The notes under the pieces were generated by a model, which was not told where the DNA came from, ran no database searches, and saw only the letters and a program-made list of their open reading frames with translations. From the NCBI GenBank assembly GCA_933228675.1, contig OW121740.1, forward strand, positions 34,950,292 through 35,014,291: a stretch of DNA of 64,000 nucleotides, written 5' to 3'. Both the position numbers and the translations under genes were made by a program. Source of the DNA: Stomorhina lunata (taxonomy: Eukaryota > Arthropoda > Insecta > Diptera > Rhiniidae). Positions 56,940-64,000 of this stretch are shown here, one piece after another; the first letter of the stretch is position 1, and the number at the start of each line of letters is the position of its first letter.

Positions 56940-58442
56940 CATTCCTGCTCTTGATGAACTAGCACGGGACGTATCTTGGGAATTTCCTCCTGTCCAGGGC
57001 ACCAATTGGTTACTATTGTTAAAGTTATCAGCTTGGTTGCCAGATAAGAAAGACATAATAGTATTTCCAATTGTTTCTAAAGCAGCATTTGTAGGATCAT
57101 TAGAGTCTGGCATAATGGCAGGCATTGGACCATCTCTGGGATATAGAACGCGTTTCTTGTCCATCGCTTTTTTACGGGCAATTCTAGGAGAGAAACCTTT
57201 GCGTATGTAACTATTGAACCATTTACGCCCATTGTTACTTAGGCCTTGAGTAAAGTTATCTTCAAAAGTTTGGTTGGCGTAGGGATCATTGTTTGAATTG
57301 TAGATGAAATTAGATGGAGGATTATTGTTATTATTATTAAAGTTATCGCCACCAAAGCCAGTAGTAGTATTATTAGAAATCCATCCCGTATTGCCCATAT
57401 TTGTGTTGCCGTTACTCCAATTGTCCATGTTATTGTTGCCACTACTCCAATTGCCCATGTTATTGTTGGCACTACTCCAATTACCCATATTATTGTTGCC
57501 ACTACTCCAATTATCCATGTTATTGTTGCCACTATTCCAATTACCCATGTTATTGTTGTTACTACTCCAATTACCCATATTAACGTTGTTAGAATTATTC
57601 CAATTATTCATATTATTGTTACCACTGTTCCATGAACTATTATTGGAATTGTTCATCGAATTCATGTTTTGTTGTTGTTGTGACATATTGGAACGGTTTG
57701 TATTTGAATAGTTCATATTTTGCTGCGACATGTTCGAAATGTTTGAGCTGGAATAATTCATATTTTGCTGTGGCATATTCAAACGATTTGAGCTGGAATA
57801 ATTCATATTTTGCTGTGACATATTCGAACGGTTTGAGTTGGAAAATTGTTGTGGCATGTTTGAACGACCAGAATAAGACTCCATTTGTATATTGCTCTGT
57901 TGCGACATATTAGATCTGTTATTACTTTGATAATCCATCATATTTTGTTGCGAACGATTGGTGTTTGACCACTGCGAATTCGAATTAGCTTGGTAGGTTG
58001 AGGGGAACATTGATGAAGAAGAATAATTTCCTCCTCCACGGTTAGAATTGCTGTTACCAAAACTACTTTGGCTATAACCGCTACCCCTATTATTAAATAC
58101 AGGTGGTGGCGGCGGTGGTGAAGCGTCTCGACGTTTTCTAACCTCATTTTCTACCAAACGTAGTTGCAACGTATAACCTTCATAGTCATACCCGTGTCTG
58201 GCTTTGACAGCATTGAAGGCATTTCTTTAAATATAAAACAGATTTACATATTTATAAATGATCATAAAAGTAATAAAATCTATTTTTTCTTACCTTGGAC
58301 TATCAAACTGTACATATGCATACACCGGATTCGCTTGATGATTTACATCAATATAAAATAGTTTACCGAAGGGTCTAAAGAAATCATCAATGTCTTTAAT
58401 ACGAATATCTGGAGGTAAATTTCCAACATAAACACGGTCCAT
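56940..58442 (-). CDS. SF2-derived RRM protein with Asn/Ser-rich tail (3' end not found)
   Basis: Exon 1 is 58,442-58,294 and exon 2 is 58,224-56,940, 478 codons to a donor ATG|GTATGT; the last exon is not seen, and reading through gives 18 residues then a stop. The single RRM (about 3-76) has RNP2 VYVGNL (4-9) and RNP1 YAYVQF (41-46); its VKARHGYDYEGYTLQL segment mirrors SF2 [16 protein letters not shown]. Intron 1 splits Arg50 in phase 2, the same codon as Arg55 of SF2, so it arose by duplication of SF2 as DNA, not by retroposition. After RKRRD and a poly-Pro run comes an Asn/Ser/Gln/Met-rich region (about 90-370) with repeats such as NNNMGNWSSGN, then a less biased block RKWFNSYIRKGFSPRIARKK. 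No RRM2 and no RS domain. Prion-like composition suggests RNP-granule behaviour (inference). Confidence 0.85.
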
Positions 58443-58891
58443 TCTGCTAATTATTTAAAAAGGAAACAACTTTCTCGAAATTTTCACGAAAAGATGTGTA
58501 TCGTGCACTTTTTCCTAATGATGCTGAAAAAAAAAAATGCCGACCGTGTAAAGTAACAAGTTGCCAGACTTATCATCTAAAGGCTTGGGAGGGCCACCAC
58601 TTTTTTTATGAAAAAAGTGCTGCCAATTACTTAAAAAACGCTCTGTAGATCAGGGATAGAAAACTAACAGGGTGTTTTCATCTACCAAATATATGACTTC
58701 TTTTTTAGAGAAATATATTTTCCTCAACGCTGAATTAAAAATATGCACATATTTTGAGTTTTGCCAGTTTTCTTGAATAATGTAACACTTTTTGCAACTA
58801 GAAACGAAATTAAAATTTTCTTCGTTTGTCATTTAATTAGTGATGTATATTCAAGTTTCAATAAAAACAGAAGCGTGTGTACCAGTGTTAA

Positions 58892-59252
58892 GGGCCCCAC
58901 ACAGTTTTAACCGTACGGTTCAAACTGTTCGGATAAAACTGTTAGTGAGTGGGCAAAAACCGACGTTTTTTGGAACGTGCAAAATATCTGTGTCGTCTTG
59001 AATTTAACCGTCGGTTTTCACACGTGTTTGTTCTAAACTGCTTATAAGTGGGCCAAACAGTAAAAAAAGGACAGCATTTGTCAGTGTAAAATACTGAAAA
59101 TGTAAAAATTGCTAATTTATGTGTTTACCTAGATGTGCATACATTATTTTGCTTTATTTCGATCATTACGATAAAGAAAAAACGATATTGTGTGTGCATG
59201 GTCGTTGTTGTTCGATTTAAACTGTTTAAAAGAACGAAGTGTGTGCCCACCT
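58892..59252. mobile_element. MITE-like element at TTAA sites
   Basis: TTAA at 58,888-58,891 and 59,253-59,256 bound a 361-bp segment whose ends (GGGCCCCACACAG and, reversed, AGGTGGGCACACAC) are similar. AGTGGGC words recur inside. TTAA duplication is the piggyBac signature; end similarity is only moderate. Confidence 0.45.
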
Positions 59253-59299
59253 TTAAGCTAAGATGATGTTTGCAACAATTCCCTGATTAAAATTTCTTA

Positions 59300-60405
59300 C
59301 TTATGTATAAAAGAGTGGGACACTCCAGTATTCTGAGCTTAACAGGCTCCTTGGGCTTGGAGTCAGGTTTACCACGATCTGACTATTTAGTCAAGGAGCT
59401 ACTGTTTAGCACAGCACCAGAAATCGTAATCCTTGATAGATCCGACTGGAAGGGGCAAACACCACTTTTTCTTCACGGATGGTTCTAAAATGGATTGCGG
59501 TACTGGATCTGGTTTTTTCCTGATGGATCACAATGGAAATCCTTTAGGCTCGCATATGAGTGCAGTGTCTTCCAGACAGAGATTTCTGTAAATAGTGAGG
59601 TGACAATATACGTCAATAGCCAGGCCGCGCTCAAAGCACTACGGTGTTATAGTATTACCTCCAAATTAGTTAAAAAATGTAGGATAGCCCTTCTTGACCT
59701 ATCTTTCAGTTATAGGATTAAATTGTGCTGGGTTTCGGGTCATTGCGACATCGTTGGCAACGAAGTTGCGGAAGGTCGCTAGACTAGGCTCGAGCCAAGA
59801 CTTAAGTCAAAGAGTGACAGATATGGCTCCACCTATCTGTCATTTTTATCTCGGCATTAAGTCTTGGATAAGCAAGGACATGAGGAAACATGGTTACGTG
59901 TAGGATATCTAGAGCTCTATGGCCTAAACCGGTACCAAAATTGTACTAGGTCTGAATAGATCAAGCTTAAGAAGATGTATATGCACAGTGTCCTTACGGG
60001 ACACTGTGCCTTACATTCGAGGTTACATAGGTGAGATAGCAGCATTCCGGACATCTGCAGACTATGTCTTGATGAGGATTCATCCGAGTCTGTGGAACAC
60101 ATTCTCTGTCACTGTCCAATACTGCAAAATCAAAGGCTCAAACATCTAGGCAGCAGATTCTTTGTTGAACTTCAGGATCTGCAACAGTGCAGTTTGCATT
60201 ATATTGTAGGGTTCACCACTGGTGTAGGGTTCACCACTGGTGTAGAGGGTATTCTCCTTCTCCCTCTACACTTTTCTATTATCTTTTCTCTTCCTATATC
60301 TTCAATCTTCCTCTTTCTCCTCTTCTAGTAAAGGATCACAATGGACCCCTCGGATCTCTGAGTGAAGGTGTTACTGGACACTTCCTTTATTTCCTAACCT
60401 AACCT
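59300..60405 (+). mobile_element. RNase H-type LINE (I/R1-like), 3' part
   Basis: RNase H motifs: FTDGSKMDCGTGSGFF (first Asp) at about 59,470, VFQTEI, IYVNSQAALKAL and LCWVSGHCDIVGNEVA at about 59,727-59,775. A C-terminal Cys/His segment CRLCLDEDSSESVEHILCHC at about 60,058-60,115 follows. Ends CCTAACCTAACC at 60,394. Frameshifted; same family as 46,678-48,065. Confidence 0.8.
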
Positions 60406-60604
60406 ATAAAAGAGTAACAGAACACGAAGAATTTCACAATGCTGCAAGAGTGAAACATTTGTTAGAAAAGAAATCATATTTGTTAGAAAAGAAATATTTT
60501 AAACATCTTGATATTTTGCTTTTTTATATTCTTTATTTGTCTAGAAACTCAAATAAATAAAAAAAGTTTAATTCAAATTCTATTGAAAATTCTGCACTTG
60601 TTGT

Positions 60605-62448
60605 CAGTGTGGCCATATCCAAACATATTTTACAGCTAAATCGGCTTTAAAATAATGCTAGAAAATGCTAAATAAAAACTTAAACTGCCAAAAAATAATG
60701 CTGACATTTTAATTGAATTATTTTTTGTTACTTTGGTTAATATATCTTTATAAATGGTTAATTTTTCATAATTTTTCCCTATAAACATTCATCATCATTT
60801 CAACGAAACAAACTGATTAAAATGTAACAGAATATTTATTGAAGTATATGTACCTACATATTTATATACATTTATGTACGAAATTTTGCCATTCGCTACC
60901 AGTTTTTAAAGAAATTGCGTATGTAATAAATAAACTCAAAATTGTCATTATCTTCAGAGCATTTAAGTGATTTCGGTATACATAATCAGTATTTGTTTTA
61001 AATTTCATTAAAATATTCTGATATTTCTGGCCAGAATATAAATTCCGGGAAGTGAGACCTATGGGAGGTACCCTAAATATGTGACAGATATTTACAAATT
61101 TCAATTGCCATGGTCCCACGACCAAAAGAATTGTTTGTGTTAGATTATAAGGTTTTCGTGGGTGTTCAGTAGGGCTTTCTTATTAAAAGTTTAAAATTTT
61201 TAAATTAATTGAAAAATTAGGATTTATCAGGCTTGAGTTCATTTTTAATTTTCAAATTATTAATTTGAAAATTTGAATAATGTGTGAAACATAGAAACAT
61301 AGCTTTTACTTTTCTTAATGAATACAAACAGTTGCACAAAAAAGTATGATATGATGGGACGAAAATTTTCTTCAAGATTTTCTCCGTAATTTTAAGAAAT
61401 TTTCTTGAGAAATCCATATTTTAAGGTATAGAATGAGTTTTACTTGATTTTAGGATAATTAAAATCTATAAACAATTTTTTATTCTAAATTTCATTATTT
61501 TTTTTAATACCAAAAATTGCAGCCCTACTTGTTCAATACAAATTAAGCAAAAACAAAAAAAAGAATGTCGAAAGAAAACAAAATAAAAAATTTTCAGTTT
61601 GTAAAAAATAAAAAGTGTTTCGACATCAAAATAATGTTAAAATATTAAAAAAAAAAAATAACATTTTATGTGTGCAATTTAGAACAGTGCGTTTCATTCA
61701 AAATAACGCGTAATTTTTCAAACAAAATTTTGAGTACAAAAAGCTTTTCTGTTTGTCAAAAAAGCTTTCATTTCGTGTACGTGTGATTTAGTAGAATACT
61801 AAATTTTAGTGGATCAGCTGACGACCTTCTATATATTCTTCTATGGTGAAATTTGAATAATGTGGAGAAAGCCTGAAAAAAATGTTTTTAAACGAGGCAC
61901 AGTGGATTACAATTTTCAATTAATTCAATTTAAAGTTCGAATAATTAATTCCTAAAAAGTTTTCAAAATAAAAAGTTTTAAATATTTCCCTTATTTTATG
62001 ATTTTTTAGATTCTTTATTTTTGCATGAATTCTGTATTTTTAAAGCTCTTTTAATAGCTAATAACTTAAGCATTTCGTTAAGGTCTTTTGGATCTAAGAC
62101 TAATATTTCTATGCGTAACATACATAAGCACCGTACGGTTAAAACTGCGCTAAAAGAATGATGTCTGTAGAGCCCTTTGTACTCTTCGGCAGTTGTAGCA
62201 TGTTCATTTTTTTTTCTAATACATAAACAATGTGATGCCATTTCCATTCACTTTATTGCCGCGGTTAAAGATTTAAATGTATAATCAACAAAAAATTATA
62301 TGGGTTTTAAATTAATAATGCTAAAAAATGCTAAATATATAATTGAAAAATGCTAAAAATAATGCTAACTGCAAAATGGAAAATTTGCAGCTAAATTATA
62401 AATAAAAATGCTAAATCTAGCCGCAAAAATTCCAAAATGGCCACACTG
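60605..62448. mobile_element. hAT-like element with perfect 8-bp target duplication
   Basis: Ends are CAGTGTGGCCAT (60,605) and its exact reverse complement (to 62,448). CTTGTTGT is duplicated at 60,597-60,604 and 62,449-62,456. ATGCTAAA words are clustered near both ends (60,650-60,720; 62,320-62,420). A minus-strand piece of the 38-kb dispersed repeat lies at 60,860-61,150. No transposase motif; one 83-codon minus ORF at 61,996-62,247 is unassigned. Non-autonomous. Confidence 0.8.
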
Positions 62449-62475
62449 CTTGTTGTGCAAATTGATCGTGTACGA

Positions 62476-62886
62476 TTATAGTTTCGAATTACTTGGAATC
62501 TCTAAATCTTTCCCATTGATTACAGCCTTTGCATCAGCTTCTCTAGACCCTTTGGAAGCAGACTCGACAATCTGTTCTTCACGAACGCGTTGCGCCCATT
62601 TTAAACTAGCTTTCTGCCTGGGGGTCAGAGTTGCCGGGTCAGCTTTACCATATTTCTCAAGTTGTTTGTCTACGAGTCGCTGATCAATTTTGTATTTCTT
62701 CTTAGTAGCTTGTGGTTTAGTTGGTATCCTTCCAAATCTCTCGTAATCAATTCTAATCTGTTCGTGAAACTTTTTTAAAATTTTCTCGTCGTCACTTAGC
62801 AAACTCTTGCGTTTTAATGTTGACAAAATAGCCGCTGATTCACGATAGACCTCTCTCGAAACACGTTTTGCTTTTTTTTCATCTAT
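62476..62886 (-). CDS. Unrecognised tandem-family gene, copy C (short), last exon
   Basis: A 136-residue exon in phase 0 after an acceptor (TAATCTAG|ATAGA, exon from 62,886). Opening KKAKRVSREVYRESAAILST and LKKFHEQIRIDYERFGR align with copies A and B (VSREVYTKSKSILSS, YHLQIVRDYEEFEKK). The rest differs: DQRLVDKQLEKYGKADPATL, TPRQKASLKWAQRVREEQIV, and it ends without an acidic tail. It is either a truncated or an independently shortened paralogue, or the ancestral short form. The hAT-like element lies about 20 bp past its stop, inside the presumed 3' UTR. Function unknown. Confidence 0.65.
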   Translation of the reverse strand: MDEKKAKRVSREVYRESAAILSTLKRKSLLSDDEKILKKFHEQIRIDYERFGRIPTKPQATKKKYKIDQRLVDKQLEKYGKADPATLTPRQKASLKWAQRVREEQIVESASKGSREADAKAVINGKDLEIPSNSKL

Positions 62887-62889
62887 CTA

Positions 62890-63180
62890 GATTAAGAAAA
62901 AATATTTTATTAAATTAGTACCATTTCCTTATATTTATATACAAAAAGTAAATGCTTAGACACGATGTTTCCAGGGTTTTCTAACGTAGCATGGGAGAAG
63001 TAAATCCCCTTGATCTGATCTTGTTTTTTTTATGTTTTTATGTACGGTCAATTTTTTCTAGCAATCCTAACTTTCCTGGCCAATGTCTCTACTATTGTAG
63101 TATTCTTAAAAGAAGTGGTCTAATAACTGAGCCTACAAAATATTTGGTCCACTATTGTCAGCCGGTTTGGAAGTTTTTGG
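62890..63180. other. No gene seen
   Basis: The ORF at 62,991-63,248 has no motif and runs into a MITE end; regarded as chance. Confidence 0.45.
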
Positions 63181-63184
63181 TCAC

Positions 63185-63245
63185 TGACTCAAAAATATAT
63201 CTGAAATCGATCGATTTGAAAACGATAGATTTTCATCACATACCG
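63185..63245. mobile_element. MITE, CAGGTATGTGATGG family, copy 3, one end only
   Basis: CTGAAATCGATCGATTTGAA then TTTTCATCACATACC matches the right end of copies 1 and 2; the left end is missing and the final CTG is changed. Confidence 0.75.
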
Positions 63246-63289
63246 TAATTTTATTTAAAACCTCAAGTAATTATTTTTAGAAAGTTTCT

Positions 63290-63928
63290 CTTTAACATTT
63301 TTTGGGTACGTAGTCACAACAATGCACCAGGTAACACTATTGCGTATAATCTAGCAAAACTCGGAGCTGTCCTCAGTCAGTAGGATATCGAACAATATAC
63401 AGGTATACCGCTATCAGCCTTCAAATTACTCTTTAATCGCATTGACCAACTGGTCCACCGAAACAACCTGCTCAGTCTCAAGACTTGGTCAACATACAAC
63501 AGTAAGCTTTCTTGTTTTCCCTACGGCCCCATAGGCTATGCACTCTAATATCAATCCTCATAGGGCACTGCATTATAGAACTGCATGCTGGAAGACCAAA
63601 AATTGATGTAAAGTAAGCATAGAGTTTACCATAAGTAGCAAACAAACTTTAATCTTAAAAGCAATGACTACTGTAGAAGTTGTCATAACGACGAGGAGGA
63701 AGAAACTGTGGCTCATCTCCTCTGTCACTGCCCAGCCCTTGCTGATCTTAGGTCTCACTATTTTGGCTACTCGTTTCCGCACGATTTATCAGATGTCTCG
63801 AGTTTTAATATTCGTAAAATAGGCTCATTCATTGTTGCATATGGTTGGCTCAACAGAGCCTTGAAACTTTTTGTAGTGAAGAATATATTCTTCTCACACA
63901 CTAAGGGACCACTTTCTACGACTTAACC
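63290..63928 (+). mobile_element. LINE 3' end (RNase H/Cys-His type) cutting gene D
   Basis: Opens with NNAPGNTIAYNLAKLGA (the end of an RNase H domain) and closes with CRSCHNDEEEETVAHLLCHC (about 63,672-63,735), then LRSHYFGYSF and a 3' end ACTTAACCTAG. Related in layout to the elements at 47 and 60 kb but a different family. The 3' end abuts gene D. Confidence 0.75.
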
Positions 63929-64000
63929 TAGCAGTTAGAACACGCCTCCCTTTTAGTATAGACAAAATACTCTTTGATTTTAGATAGAGCTCTTTCATAA
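63927..64000 (-). pseudogene. Tandem-family copy D, broken by LINE, cut by window edge
   Basis: Minus strand reads KELYLKSKSILSILKGRRVLT, matching copy B (AYAKSKSILSSLKRKRVLT) residue by residue, then passes directly into LINE sequence. The rest of the exon is not found within the window, so this copy is almost certainly dead. Its upstream part lies outside the window. Confidence 0.7.

Noticed and set aside
57239..57913. Plus- and minus-strand ORFs rich in Leu or in Tyr/Cys across the SF2-like gene
   Set aside because: Shadows of the Asn/Ser-rich repeat in other frames.
62440..62456. TGGCCACACTG as a fly core-promoter Motif 1 site
   Set aside because: It is the terminal inverted repeat of the 60,605-62,448 element and lies at the 3' side of copy C, not at a promoter.

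Overview
The window is AT-rich, intron-bearing insect DNA. Intact splice sites, a Jockey-type LINE, mariner and hAT relics, tRNA-derived SINE pieces and a canonical SF2/SRSF1 gene point to a higher fly (Diptera, Brachycera; a calyptrate such as a blow fly is my best guess, not proven). It is eukaryotic, so there are no operons. Most of the first 30 kb is layered transposon debris and tandem repeats with no convincing host gene.

Layout. 1-11,300: a mariner 3' scrap, a decayed non-LTR element (LINE family 1, 1.8-4.4 kb), LINE fragments with RNase H (8.5-9.8 kb) and local repeats. 11,350-15,600: a 214-bp tandem repeat, a 1.8-kb A/T minisatellite of about 30-bp units and a 0.36-kb duplication. 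16,750-21,650: more LINE family 1 copies, a 22-bp palindromic satellite, a mariner tail and a 0.4-kb tandem repeat. 22,900-26,400: mariner plus a nest of hAT, SINE and second hAT. 28,250-30,900: a second A/T minisatellite.

Host genes, all on the minus strand: (1) a two-exon peroxisomal acyl-CoA oxidase (30,981-34,775) ending in the PTS1-like tripeptide AKL; (2) SF2 (42,032-45,145), four coding exons, 262 aa; (3) a tandem family of unrecognised genes: copy A (53,082-54,053), copy B (54,729-55,760), a shorter copy C (62,476-62,886) and a broken copy D at the window edge (63,927-64,000); (4) an SF2-derived RRM gene with a long Asn/Ser-rich tail (56,940-58,442) whose first intron sits at the same codon and phase as in SF2. 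Downstream of the oxidase coordinates, 35,213-38,178 is a hAT-like element with an 8-bp duplication carrying a nested mariner and a MITE.

Most unusual: the A-D family has been hit by transposons at its 3' ends. An apparently intact 4.16-kb Jockey element with a 12-bp target duplication sits about 10 bp past the stop of A; a 1.84-kb hAT-like element with a perfect 8-bp duplication sits about 20 bp past the stop of C; a LINE tail cuts D. Other signals are five perfect short hairpins that look like template-switch events, a hammerhead-ribozyme-like core inside the 29-kb array, and a MITE family (CAGGTATGTGATGG ends, 3-bp duplications) in three copies. I cannot claim a new functional system; the A-D family and the SF2 paralogue are the best candidates for new biology.
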